Made by a program: the position numbers and the translations under genes. Below the pieces are notes generated by a model that was not told the DNA's origin, made no database searches, and saw only the letters and a program-made list of their open reading frames with translations. Below are positions 32,173-40,998 of a stretch of 64,000 bases of DNA, piece by piece. Origin of the DNA: Paludibacter propionicigenes WB4 (GTDB lineage Bacteria; Bacteroidota; Bacteroidia; Bacteroidales; Paludibacteraceae); assembly GCF_000183135.1 (NCBI RefSeq), contig NC_014734.1:3224001-3288000 (forward strand), written 5' to 3'. Positions within the stretch are counted from its first letter, which is position 1, and every line of letters begins with the position of its first letter.

Positions 32173-33105
32173 TTATTTCTGGGATAGTTGCATAAAACAG
32201 TCTTCAATGGTCGGCTCTATTTCTTTGATTTCAATATTTGTATGGCCTAGCTTATCCAATGTTTCTTTCAAACTGTTTATTGATAACTGTTCGCTGCTCA
32301 CTGAAACATGGTGTTTGTCTCCAAAAGCGAAACAATTACTCGTAAGGTCATTGGTTCTTAAATCGTTCAATAACTTGTGCATGTTGTCGCTTTGAACCGC
32401 CCACAGCTTGTTTTCATATTGATTGACGATATTCCGGGGTGTGTCGATTTTTAGGAATTGCCCGTTTTGGATCAGTGCTATCCGGTCGCACAGACTGGCT
32501 TCGTCCATGTAAGGGGTGGAAACCAGAATGGTTATGCCTTGCGCTTTCAGGTTCTTGAGCATTCCCCAAAACTCTTTTCGCGAAACGGGATCAACTCCCG
32601 TTGTAGGTTCATCCAGAAAAAGTACACTTGGCTTGTGAATCAACGCACAGCTTAACGCCAGTTTTTGCTTCATTCCACCGGAAAGTTTTCCTGCTCTACG
32701 GTTTTTGAAGGGTTCAATCTGTTGGTAAATATCCTTAACCAGCTCGTAGTTTTCTTCTATTGTGGTATTGAAAACTGTTGCAAAAAAGTTCAGGTTTTCT
32801 TCCACAGTCATATCCTGATAGAGTGAGAATTTGCCGGGCATATAACCCACCCGTTTCCGAATTTCTTTGTAATCCTTTACTACGTCAAATCCATCAACAG
32901 AGGCAGTTCCGCTATCGGCTAAAATCAGGGTTGTGAGTATTCGGAAAAGTGTGGTTTTCCCGGCTCCATCAGGCCCGATAATACCAAAAATCTCACCTCT
33001 TTCCACTGTGAAATCTATCCCTTTGAGAGCTTCGATAGTATCGTATTTTTTGCTGACAGATTTACAACTGATAGCCGGTTCAGACTGAATATTTTGCTTG
33101 TCCAT
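32173..33105 (-). CDS. ABC-2 system ATP-binding protein, first of pair
   Basis: 310 residues. Walker A GPDGAGKTT, signature KLSGGMKQKLALSCAL, Walker B VLFLDEPTTGVDP and H-loop VSTPYMDEASLCD. The usual H-loop histidine is Pro-Tyr here (STPY rather than STHY); the same change is seen in YbhF-type N-terminal domains. The C-terminal 80 residues form an accessory domain. It lies 11 bp ahead of its partner ATPase and 47 bp after hlyD. Confidence 0.92.
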   Translation of the reverse strand: MDKQNIQSEPAISCKSVSKKYDTIEALKGIDFTVERGEIFGIIGPDGAGKTTLFRILTTLILADSGTASVDGFDVVKDYKEIRKRVGYMPGKFSLYQDMTVEENLNFFATVFNTTIEENYELVKDIYQQIEPFKNRRAGKLSGGMKQKLALSCALIHKPSVLFLDEPTTGVDPVSRKEFWGMLKNLKAQGITILVSTPYMDEASLCDRIALIQNGQFLKIDTPRNIVNQYENKLWAVQSDNMHKLLNDLRTNDLTSNCFAFGDKHHVSVSSEQLSINSLKETLDKLGHTNIEIKEIEPTIEDCFMQLSQK

Positions 33106-33152
33106 TAGATTGAATATTAGGAAAAACCTTAGAAATAATTATCAACTTTCAA

Positions 33153-34076
33153 CTAAAACGATACTTCTCCGTACATCCCGATTTTCAACAAACCATTATT
33201 CTTGACGTTTATTTTTACGGCATAAACCAGGTTGGCGCGTTCGTCGCGGGTTTGAATGGTTTTGGGTGTGAATTCCGATTTGCTTGAAATCCAGGCCAAT
33301 GTGCCGGTGTATTCTTTGGTGTCGTCTTTTCCAAAATCAGTCATGACCTTCACTTGTTGACCGATTTTCAATTTAGTCAACTGGTCGGCTGTAACATAGG
33401 CACGGAGTATCATATTGTTGGTATCCGCTATTTTGAAAAGTGCTTTGCCGGGTGCCGCTACTTCACCCATTTCGGCATATTTTACCAATACGGTTCCATC
33501 TATAGGACTTGTAATGTTGCATTTTTTCAGTTGGTCATCCAGTTGAGATACTTGCAACGAAATGCCTTCGCTATCGTCGTTGATACCTTGATTTCCGGTA
33601 ACTAAAGTAGTTTTTTGTGCGTCCAGTTGCTTTTCGAGCAAGGCTATTTGTGCGTTAATATCGTCCAGTTGCTTTTGGTTGGCAGCGTTTGCCTTTACCA
33701 GATTTTCAAATCTTTTATGTTCGGTTTTGGCTGTGGCAATCTGCTGTTCGATAGCGGCAATTTGCTTTTTGATATCCGGGCGACGACTCAATAATGCTTT
33801 TTTACTGCTGATAATCTGTTGCTTGCGCAGATAAAGTTGTGTGCTGTCGATGGTTCCTATGACTTGGTTGGCTATCAGCGCTTGACCTTCTTCTATGTTG
33901 AACGACAAAATTTTACCTGACGCTTCGGCCGAAACTATTACTTCGGTGGCTTCGAAAGTTCCAAATGCATCGGCATCGCCTTTTGATTTTCCACACGAAA
34001 TCAGCAACGATGAAATTATGGATAATCCTAATAAGATTTTACTTTTCGTAAATGTTGAAATAGAATTTGTTTTCAT
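33153..34076 (-). CDS. HlyD-family adaptor lipoprotein
   Basis: 307 residues from the ATG at 34076; the open frame to 34142 overlaps tolC and is not used. The N-terminus has a lipoprotein signal (LLISCGKS, about 19-26). A barrel-sandwich and long coiled-coil hairpin follow (about 80-165), with ATEVIVSAEASGKILSFNIE and CNITSPIDGTVLVKYAEMGE. It resembles YbhG/EmrA adaptors linking inner-membrane exporters to TolC. It lies in the order tetR, tolC, hlyD, ATPase, ATPase, permeases. Confidence 0.92.
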   Translation of the reverse strand: MKTNSISTFTKSKILLGLSIISSLLISCGKSKGDADAFGTFEATEVIVSAEASGKILSFNIEEGQALIANQVIGTIDSTQLYLRKQQIISSKKALLSRRPDIKKQIAAIEQQIATAKTEHKRFENLVKANAANQKQLDDINAQIALLEKQLDAQKTTLVTGNQGINDDSEGISLQVSQLDDQLKKCNITSPIDGTVLVKYAEMGEVAAPGKALFKIADTNNMILRAYVTADQLTKLKIGQQVKVMTDFGKDDTKEYTGTLAWISSKSEFTPKTIQTRDERANLVYAVKINVKNNGLLKIGMYGEVSF

Positions 34077-34107
34077 ATTGTCAGTATTTAAAATTCCCTT
34101 CGGGTAT

Positions 34108-35373
34108 TTAATTGTTGATATTATTTTTAAGTTGATACACACTCATTATCAGCTGAATTTCGTGTAGCGATTTTAGTTGTTTTGCCTGGTCTTCAGCATT
34201 TATTTCGCGAATCAGATCGGTAACTGTAAGTGTCCCATTGTCTACTTTTACAGAAGCGGATTTCTTTATATTCTCACGAAGCCGGATAATTTCATCGTCG
34301 CTACTAAGAGTAGATTGTAACTTTTCTATTTCGGTTTGTTGCTGCTTGGTTTTCAAATCTGCATTAAATAGGAAAGTCTCTTTTTGTATGTCATTCGATT
34401 TTTTGCTGGTTTCTAGTTTGTTGACGTTGTTTTTCTGGGTATAAAAACCACTCAGATTCCACGACAAACGAATGCCGCCGATGTAAAACTCCGAAAATGC
34501 GTTGGTGAGCATGTTCATTCCGGGTCTGCCGTAACCTCCCTGAATAAATGCGCTTACTTTCGGACGGTTTCCTGCATTTAGTAGCTCTTTCTGACTCTCG
34601 AACAGCTTATTCTGAGCAGCGAACAATCCGAGTTCCGGTCGATGATTGGTGGTTTCTGTCAGAGAGGTAAGATTCATTTCGGGCTTTGATAATTCAGATT
34701 TTTCATCAATGCTTGTGCCCGTCAGTGCCGATAACATGATGAAATATGATTTTCGGGTACTTTCTAGTTCCGTTTTCCGTTGTTGGGCATTGATTTGCTC
34801 TACCTTTAGCGCGTCCAAATCCGACTGGTTGGCTATTCCATTTTGTTTGTAGCTGGCTATGCGGTTGTAGTTTGTTTGTAGCTCGTTTTGCAAAATGTCA
34901 TTCTGTCGGAGCTGTTCATTCAACAATAAAATGCCAAAGTACAGCTGATTTACCCGGTCATTCAGCGTGTATAAATCTACTTCGAGCTTCTTCTTCTCAA
35001 CCTCGGTATTGGCATTGGTTATTTTCTTTTGTGCTGAAATATTTCCACCATCCCATATCACCTGATTGGCTTCTACGACGGCCTGATACTGGTCTTTACT
35101 CAGTTCGGGAATCGTCATATTCGGGATCGTAATAGGCAGTTTTGTAACTTGCGACTGGTATGTGCCTTTGGCCGAAAGTGTCAGTTGCGGCAGGTATCCT
35201 TTGTTGGCATTGCTGATGTTGTATTGTGCAGTTTGCTCTATCAGACTATACTGTTTTACCAGTGGGTAGTTTGCTCTGGCTTTGGTTTGGCAGTCGTCCA
35301 GATTTATTCGTTGCCCGAAAACCGACAGAGGTAAACAGATTAGCACCATGCTGTATAAAATCAATTGTTTCAT
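34108..35373 (-). CDS. TolC-family outer-membrane channel
   Basis: 421 residues. A signal peptide (about 1-20, LPLSVFGQ) is followed by two OEP repeats of long helices with short strands. The N-terminal motif INLDDCQTKARANYPLVKQ is typical of Bacteroidetes TolC proteins in YbhFSR-type operons. It provides the outer-membrane exit for the ABC-2 exporter encoded downstream. It begins 12 bp after the TetR gene. Confidence 0.92.
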   Translation of the reverse strand: MKQLILYSMVLICLPLSVFGQRINLDDCQTKARANYPLVKQYSLIEQTAQYNISNANKGYLPQLTLSAKGTYQSQVTKLPITIPNMTIPELSKDQYQAVVEANQVIWDGGNISAQKKITNANTEVEKKKLEVDLYTLNDRVNQLYFGILLLNEQLRQNDILQNELQTNYNRIASYKQNGIANQSDLDALKVEQINAQQRKTELESTRKSYFIMLSALTGTSIDEKSELSKPEMNLTSLTETTNHRPELGLFAAQNKLFESQKELLNAGNRPKVSAFIQGGYGRPGMNMLTNAFSEFYIGGIRLSWNLSGFYTQKNNVNKLETSKKSNDIQKETFLFNADLKTKQQQTEIEKLQSTLSSDDEIIRLRENIKKSASVKVDNGTLTVTDLIREINAEDQAKQLKSLHEIQLIMSVYQLKNNINN

Positions 35374-35385
35374 ATCAAAATAACC

Positions 35386-36009
35386 TTAGGGTTTAATATA
35401 GTTTAAAATTACTTGCACATTTTCATTCCGTCTGTGTGCCAATAGTGCTTTCACTTGTTCATCGTCCAGTTGCATGATGCAGCTGGCTATGGGCAACATC
35501 ATAAAAAGTCCAGCATTTAGCGTAACCATTGTGATAATGATATCCATAAGTTCAATGTTGCGGGCACGTCCTGCTGCTATTTCTTTCTGAAGCTCGTTGT
35601 TTAGTTTTGTATACAACTCAAAAGGAACGGTTCGTAATTTGTTTCGCAGATTTTGCAGGTTTTCGGGAAGGCGCGATAATTCAGTGGCTACCAACAGAGG
35701 CAACTTTGGATTCTTTGTCAGCATGTCAAAATGCGACTCAACTGCATGTCTCACTTTCTCCGAAAACGGAATGTCTTCAAGGCTCTGCGAAGCGTATAGA
35801 TGCTCGAAAAGCATTCGGAATTTTTGCTCAAAAATGGTGTTGAACAAGTTATCTTTTGTTCTGAAATAGTAATGAACCAATGCCTGGTTACAGCCGGCTT
35901 CTTTGGCAATTTCGGTTGTAGAAGTCAACGCAAACCCTTTTTCAAGAAATAGTCTTTCGGCCACTTCCAGAATAGTTTGTTCCATTGATTGTTCTTGTTT
36001 AATATCCAT
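35386..36009 (-). CDS. TetR-family transcriptional regulator
   Basis: 207 residues. The N-terminal TetR HTH is clear (AERLFLEKGFALTSTTEIAK, GCNQALVHYYFRTKDNLF, about 17-60); the rest is a helical ligand-binding domain. It is the first gene of the exporter operon, as is common for CecR (YbiH)-like regulators of ybhGFSR systems. A perfect 7-bp-arm palindrome lies 16 bp before its start (36025-36040), downstream of the likely -7 box, fitting autorepression of the whole operon with release by an exported compound. Confidence 0.93.
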   Translation of the reverse strand: MDIKQEQSMEQTILEVAERLFLEKGFALTSTTEIAKEAGCNQALVHYYFRTKDNLFNTIFEQKFRMLFEHLYASQSLEDIPFSEKVRHAVESHFDMLTKNPKLPLLVATELSRLPENLQNLRNKLRTVPFELYTKLNNELQKEIAAGRARNIELMDIIITMVTLNAGLFMMLPIASCIMQLDDEQVKALLAHRRNENVQVILNYIKP

Positions 36010-36024
36010 ATTTAATTATTTTAT

Positions 36025-36055
36025 TTAATAGCTCTATTAATCGCTTGCAAAGTAA
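36025..36055 (-). promoter_or_regulatory. TetR operon operator and -7 box
   Basis: TTAATAGAGCTATTAA (36025-36040) has perfect 7-bp inverted arms around AG. Just upstream on the minus strand TTACTTTG (36048-36055) is close to the -7 consensus. A repressor bound here would cover the transcription start. Confidence 0.55.
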
Positions 36056-36137
36056 AAGCTTTTTCTTTAAATAGCAGTTACATTTGGGTGAAAAAATAAA
36101 ATATTTCAATTATTTAACGCGGGTTGTTAAATAGAAA

Positions 36138-36170
36138 CAGCGCTGATACTCATGTAATGTATCAACGCTG
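36138..36170 (-). terminator. terminator after DUF4249 gene
   Basis: A 12-position stem with one mismatch (36138-36149 with 36159-36170, 9-base loop) lies 23 bp after the stop at 36193, followed on the minus strand by a T-rich stretch. It insulates the tetR promoter. Confidence 0.7.
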
Positions 36171-36192
36171 TCGGGCTGTAGGACTGAAAAAA

Positions 36193-36981
36193 TCAGGGGA
36201 TGGTAATCATTGCTTCGCGTACCGAGCATGCACTAAAATATCCCAGCGCACCATTACTTATGTTCGAAACAGGATTGGCAGGAGAGGCAGATCGACCGTC
36301 ATTTCCGCGCGAAGTTCTGAAGTATTCAAAGACGTCTTTATCTATGCTTTGAAGTTGGACTCTGACTTTATCACCTGTTTTTAAAGGAGTATTATCGTCG
36401 AGCGCACTAGAACCAAGTGAATAATTTATCATTTCGCCCTGATACAGTTTGTCATTTCCGATATTAATGCCGGGCTTTAATGTGTTGTTGATGTATTCTA
36501 TTATCCGATAGTAATTATCCGTGTCCTCGGGGTCTTTAAAATTGAGCGAAATCTCTTTTTCATTACTGAAGTCTCTTTTTTTTATGAATATCGCGTCGAT
36601 AGTTACGGGACTCGGCATTTTAGAAGTAGCTGTATAGGTTTGCCCATCTATTTCTACCGTTAGCGTGTAAGCAATTCCGGGTACTCCCCTTATTGAAGAG
36701 GTTGTATATGAACCGGGTTTAGTTTCAGTCAGCGTTACCGAGCGTCCGATATTATCCTCAATCTTAACTTTAGCACTTCTGACCGGTGGGAAAGCATTTG
36801 GCTCCGTAAAATCAACGGTTCTTGAAATTTTTACTTCTGTTGCACCGGCGCGATCAAACACATTTCCGACGATGACTATTCCACCGTTGGCGTTATCTAA
36901 ATTCAGATCAATAATCTTTTCGCAGGATGATAATGAGCTTATTACCAACATTACCAAAACAGTTTTTTTGAATATTCTCAT
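36193..36981 (-). CDS. DUF4249 domain lipoprotein
   Basis: 262 residues from the ATG at 36981 (MRIFKKTVLVMLV). The longer frame to 37071 overlaps the TonB-receptor gene and is not used. A lipoprotein signal ends SSLSSCEK. The body is beta-rich with DUF4249 features (VGNVFDRAGATEVKISRTV, SYTTSSIRGVPGIAYTL). DUF4249 proteins are regularly encoded directly after a TonB-dependent receptor, as here (4 bp gap), and likely form a surface or periplasmic partner of it. The ligand is unknown. Confidence 0.85.
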   Translation of the reverse strand: MRIFKKTVLVMLVISSLSSCEKIIDLNLDNANGGIVIVGNVFDRAGATEVKISRTVDFTEPNAFPPVRSAKVKIEDNIGRSVTLTETKPGSYTTSSIRGVPGIAYTLTVEIDGQTYTATSKMPSPVTIDAIFIKKRDFSNEKEISLNFKDPEDTDNYYRIIEYINNTLKPGINIGNDKLYQGEMINYSLGSSALDDNTPLKTGDKVRVQLQSIDKDVFEYFRTSRGNDGRSASPANPVSNISNGALGYFSACSVREAMITIP

Positions 36982-36985
36982 CTTT

Positions 36986-39307
36986 TTAAAATTTAAAGTT
37001 GTATGAAAAAGAAGGAATGATTTTAAATAGAGTAGTTTGAACTGCTTCGGTCTTGCTCGGATCCACTTCATTATCGCGGAACGTAATCATGTAAGCATTA
37101 TCGCGACTGTAAGCGTTGTAAACCGAAAAAGTCCAGCTGGATTCAAAGTTCTTCGTTTTTTTTACCACCCACGTAGCACCTAAATCCAAGCGGTGGTAAG
37201 CGGGCATTCTGTTGGCGTTGCGGTTGGAGTAATAAAACATTGTTTTCCCATCGATCTGATATTTCCCAGTCGGAAAGGTCACTGCATTGCCGGTATTGTA
37301 AACCCAGGTGGCCGAAAATGTCCAGTGTTTGTTTAGTTCATAAATACCGACGATAGACACGTCGTGCGTTCGGTCTTGTCGGGCAGGGTAATATTGTCCG
37401 TTATTGATTTGATCAAACTTTCGTTCTGTTCGGGACAGCGTGTAACTAATCCATCCGTTGAACCTTCCGTATTTCTTTTTTAGAAAACATTCCCAACCGT
37501 ATGCTCTGCCTATTCCGTACAGCAACTGCGATTCGGCATTTTCATTGAAGTTTAGTTCGGCTCCGTTTTTGTAATCAATTTGATTTTTAAGGCTTTTGAA
37601 ATAAATCTCGCTAAAAAACTCATACTGATTATCATTGAAATTGCGATAATATCCAATCGAAAACTGGTCTGCTATTTCGGGTTTTACATTGTTTGTACTT
37701 GGCATCCACAGATCTGTTGGATCGCCGGCTGTGGAGTTTGAAAGCAAATGCAGATTCTGGACATTGCGTGCATACGATGCTTTTATCGAACTTTGCGGGT
37801 TGATTACATAATTCAGCATCACCCTTGGCTCAATATAAACGTAGGACGAAATGTACTGACCTTTTTTGTAAGTGGCCGTATCAGTCGCAATTCCATCTTT
37901 GTCGTAGGTATAAAATGTACCCGGACCAAGCAGGCTGAATGAGCTCAAACGCGATCCGTATTCCACACTAAAATTATCCGAAAACTTGTATTGATGCGTA
38001 AAGTAGAGCGCGTTTTCCCAGGCATGCTTATTTGTCAGACTTTTCATGTTTACACTGCTGCTGGCAGTAATGATGCCGGGTATGATGTTATGGATAATTG
38101 AGTTTAGCCCAAATTTTATGGTACTGTTGGTGCCTGAGAAAAGTTGAAAATCCTGTTTTAAACTATAATCCTGAATTCTTGAGATGATGTGCATTTGCAC
38201 TCCTCTGTTGATATTGATTTTAAAATTGTAATTGCTGAATATCAAGGATGTATTGGAAAATAATCTGTCCGAGAATAAGTGATTTAATCGGAATGTACCG
38301 GTGCTGTTGCCCCAGTTCAGACCATACCTGTTGTTCAACCCTAACACGTCTTTTCCGAAATATCCGGAGAGGAAAATTCTGTTTTTGTCATCAATACGAT
38401 AATTGGCTTTGGCATTAAAATCGTAGAAATACAAACTTGAATTGTTTATGGTTGTGTCTTTCGATAGAGCCAGAAATAAATCGGCATAAGTTCGCCGTGC
38501 AGAGATGATAAATGAACCTTTGTCTTTCACTATGGGTCCTTCCACGGTTAATCGGGATGAAATTAATCCAATGCCACCACTAACACCGAATTTCTTGTCG
38601 TTGCCATCATTCATCTTGATATCCAGTACTGAAGACAAGCGACCTCCGTACTGAGCCGGTTCATTGCCCTTGTAAACAGCGATGTCTTTTATGGCATCGG
38701 AGTTGAAAACGGAGAAAAAGCCCATTAGGTGAGAAGCGTTATATACGGTTGCTTCGTCAAGCAATATCAGATTCTGATCGCTTGAACCTCCCCGAACATT
38801 GAATCCGCTGCTTCCTTCGCCCGCAGATTTTATACCGGGAAGTAATTGAATGGTTTTTAAAACATCCTTTTCTCCAAACAGAACGGGAATAGTTTTTAAG
38901 TCTTTAGTATCAAGTTTTTGTGTGCCCATCTCAAGCCTTGTGACATTCTCATTTTTCCGTTGCGATGACACCACTACTTCGCTCAACTCGTTGATCTGCT
39001 CTGTAAGTTGGAAGTCGACTTTTTGAGATTTATCAAGGTTAATGTCTTTGTTTTGAGGTGTATAGCCTACGTATTGAGTTGAAATTTGATAACGACCGGC
39101 AGGCAAGGTGATAGAATAATACCCATAGGTGTTTGTCGATGAGCCATTTCCCGGCAATTCTTTGATCGTCACATTGGCACCGATTATATCTTCTCCTGTC
39201 TTTGCATCTCTGATGTAGCCGCTTATGGTAAAATGTTGGCCTGCTACAGGGTGTAAGAAGTATAGAAAAAACAAGGACAAAAAAAAGTAAAATTTGCTTC
39301 CGTGCAT
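36986..39307 (-). CDS. TonB-dependent receptor with carboxypeptidase-like N-terminal domain
   Basis: 773 residues from the ATG at 39307, which starts a signal peptide (MHGSKFYFFLSLFFLYFLH). A GTG-initiated longer frame overlaps the nnr gene and lacks that leader. In order there is a CarboxypepD_reg-like domain (about 25-110), a plug domain (about 120-230; KTIQLLPGIKSAGEGSSGFN, VRGGSSDQN) and a 22-strand-type barrel ending in a terminal Phe. It takes up an unknown ligand across the outer membrane with TonB energy and pairs with the DUF4249 lipoprotein downstream. It is not a SusC type, and no SusD is present. Confidence 0.93.
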   Translation of the reverse strand: MHGSKFYFFLSLFFLYFLHPVAGQHFTISGYIRDAKTGEDIIGANVTIKELPGNGSSTNTYGYYSITLPAGRYQISTQYVGYTPQNKDINLDKSQKVDFQLTEQINELSEVVVSSQRKNENVTRLEMGTQKLDTKDLKTIPVLFGEKDVLKTIQLLPGIKSAGEGSSGFNVRGGSSDQNLILLDEATVYNASHLMGFFSVFNSDAIKDIAVYKGNEPAQYGGRLSSVLDIKMNDGNDKKFGVSGGIGLISSRLTVEGPIVKDKGSFIISARRTYADLFLALSKDTTINNSSLYFYDFNAKANYRIDDKNRIFLSGYFGKDVLGLNNRYGLNWGNSTGTFRLNHLFSDRLFSNTSLIFSNYNFKININRGVQMHIISRIQDYSLKQDFQLFSGTNSTIKFGLNSIIHNIIPGIITASSSVNMKSLTNKHAWENALYFTHQYKFSDNFSVEYGSRLSSFSLLGPGTFYTYDKDGIATDTATYKKGQYISSYVYIEPRVMLNYVINPQSSIKASYARNVQNLHLLSNSTAGDPTDLWMPSTNNVKPEIADQFSIGYYRNFNDNQYEFFSEIYFKSLKNQIDYKNGAELNFNENAESQLLYGIGRAYGWECFLKKKYGRFNGWISYTLSRTERKFDQINNGQYYPARQDRTHDVSIVGIYELNKHWTFSATWVYNTGNAVTFPTGKYQIDGKTMFYYSNRNANRMPAYHRLDLGATWVVKKTKNFESSWTFSVYNAYSRDNAYMITFRDNEVDPSKTEAVQTTLFKIIPSFSYNFKF

Positions 39308-39348
39308 GTATGATTTGTTGTATGATGAAAATGTATGATTCGTATAAA

Positions 39349-40833
39349 TCACTCTTTTAGTGATTTATACGCTTTTCCTAAACAGCCGATAATATCGCTT
39401 GCGATAAGTGACTCTTCCGATTCGCGTTCCAAAGCGATATCACCCGCTCGACCATGAAGAAATACGCTTGTCGTAGCAGTCTCTTCTGTCGAATATCCCT
39501 GAGCCAGCAATCCGGCTAATATCCCTGTCAAAACATCACCCGATCCGGCTGTTGACATTCCCGGATTTCCTGTACTGTTGAAAATCAACCGCCCGGAAGG
39601 TGTTGCTATTAATGAATGAGCGCCTTTGAGTATTATGTATATCTTATATTTCTTTGCGTTTTCCTGCGCTTTTGATATCCGTTGGCAGGTTGAATCGCTG
39701 ATTCCGAACAGTCTGTCAAATTCCTTTGGATGTGGAGTTATGATAGAGCCCTCAGGCACCAACTTCAGTAAGTCATTTTGCTGACTGATAATATTTAAAG
39801 CATCGGCATCCAGAATGCATGACTTATTTATTTGCGAAAGAATATCTTTTAAAATTTCGGCACTTTCAGCTTGTGTTCCTATTCCCGGGCCTATCGCAAT
39901 GGCGTTGTAGTTAACTGTTGCTGTTAGTGTTGTTTTGAAAATTGCTTCAGGAATAGCTGTTTGAACAATGATTCGGTTGCATTCCGGTCCGAAAACGGTA
40001 ACCAACCCGGCACCGCTTCTGAGGGCGGCTTTTGCTGTCAGTACCGATGCTCCTGCCATTCCGTTATTGCCGGCTATAATCAGTGCATGACCGAACGAAC
40101 CTTTGTGCGAAAATTTTGATCGTTTTTTAATTTGATTTCTTATGTCTTCTTCCACGAGATAAGAATAATCACTTGTCGTTTGCTCTATCGCTTTTGGATG
40201 AATCCCAATATCTATAATCTCCCATTTGCCAACAAAATCTGCATTTTCAGGCAAAAGAAAAGCCAATTTAGGAAACTGCAAGGTGTAAGTGATGGTGGCT
40301 TTTACGATTGGGAGTTTATTGTCCGTCGAATTTTCCTCGCCTTGCAAGCCCGATGGAATGTCTATGGCTACCACTTCACAACCTGTTTGATTAATCCAGT
40401 GAACAGTTTCCGCAAAAATACCTGTGAGCGGTCTGCTAAGGCCGGAGCCAAAAAGTCCATCAATTATTACGGTGTCGTCTGAAATCGCTGGAGCTACGAA
40501 TTGTTGCTGAAGTATGTTAAGCGCTGTAGGGAATTCGTCAAGCAGGCGTTGCTTGTTAGTTTCACAATCGGGCGATAAAGTCGTCGGGTTGATTAAAACT
40601 ACCGATGCGGTGTATCCTGCATGCAATAATTTTCTACCGAGCGCCAATGCATCTCCACCGTTATTGCCTTGTCCGGCTATAATGCATACAGGTTGCAACT
40701 GAGAGTAGCGACCGATAAATTGATGAAAAAGCTTGTCAGTAGCGCGCTCCATCAAGTCTATAGAGCTAATGGGTTCATGTTCTATAGTGTATTGATCGAG
40801 CTGCTTGATCTGCGAAGTACTGAAGATTTTCAT
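39349..40833 (-). CDS. nnr: bifunctional NAD(P)H-hydrate epimerase/dehydratase
   Basis: 494 residues. The N-terminal YjeF_N/NnrE epimerase domain (about 1-210; VCIIAGQGNNGGDALALGR) is fused to a C-terminal ribokinase-like NnrD dehydratase (about 225-490; AIGPGIGTQ, NPGMSTAGSGDVLTGILAG). It repairs hydrated NADH and NADPH in the cytosol. It is immediately upstream of the TonB-receptor gene on the same strand; a functional link is unlikely. A possible -7 box TATATTTG lies at 40855-40862. Confidence 0.96.
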   Translation of the reverse strand: MKIFSTSQIKQLDQYTIEHEPISSIDLMERATDKLFHQFIGRYSQLQPVCIIAGQGNNGGDALALGRKLLHAGYTASVVLINPTTLSPDCETNKQRLLDEFPTALNILQQQFVAPAISDDTVIIDGLFGSGLSRPLTGIFAETVHWINQTGCEVVAIDIPSGLQGEENSTDNKLPIVKATITYTLQFPKLAFLLPENADFVGKWEIIDIGIHPKAIEQTTSDYSYLVEEDIRNQIKKRSKFSHKGSFGHALIIAGNNGMAGASVLTAKAALRSGAGLVTVFGPECNRIIVQTAIPEAIFKTTLTATVNYNAIAIGPGIGTQAESAEILKDILSQINKSCILDADALNIISQQNDLLKLVPEGSIITPHPKEFDRLFGISDSTCQRISKAQENAKKYKIYIILKGAHSLIATPSGRLIFNSTGNPGMSTAGSGDVLTGILAGLLAQGYSTEETATTSVFLHGRAGDIALERESEESLIASDIIGCLGKAYKSLKE

Positions 40834-40955
40834 TGCCAGAGTTGTTAGTTAGTACAAATATATGCAAAATAGGTCAGATACTATTTATTTCTAAAATTTA
40901 CTACTCACTTTTTCTTTTAACGGTAATTAAAGCGTTCGAATTATTAATTTATGCA

Positions 40956-40963
40956 TATCTTTG
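40956..40963 (+). promoter_or_regulatory. -7 box for the NagB/PIG-L gene
   Basis: TATCTTTG, 36 bp before the ATG at 40999, fits the -7 consensus. No obvious -33. The 165-bp gap also holds the divergent nnr -7 candidate (40855-40862). Confidence 0.45.
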
Positions 40964-40998
40964 AACTAGTTTTTTGATTTCAATTTCAATTTGAAAAA

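Noticed and set aside
39308-39352. GTG-started extension of the TonB receptor overlapping nnr
   Set aside because: The ATG at 39307 gives a normal signal peptide; the extension would bury it.
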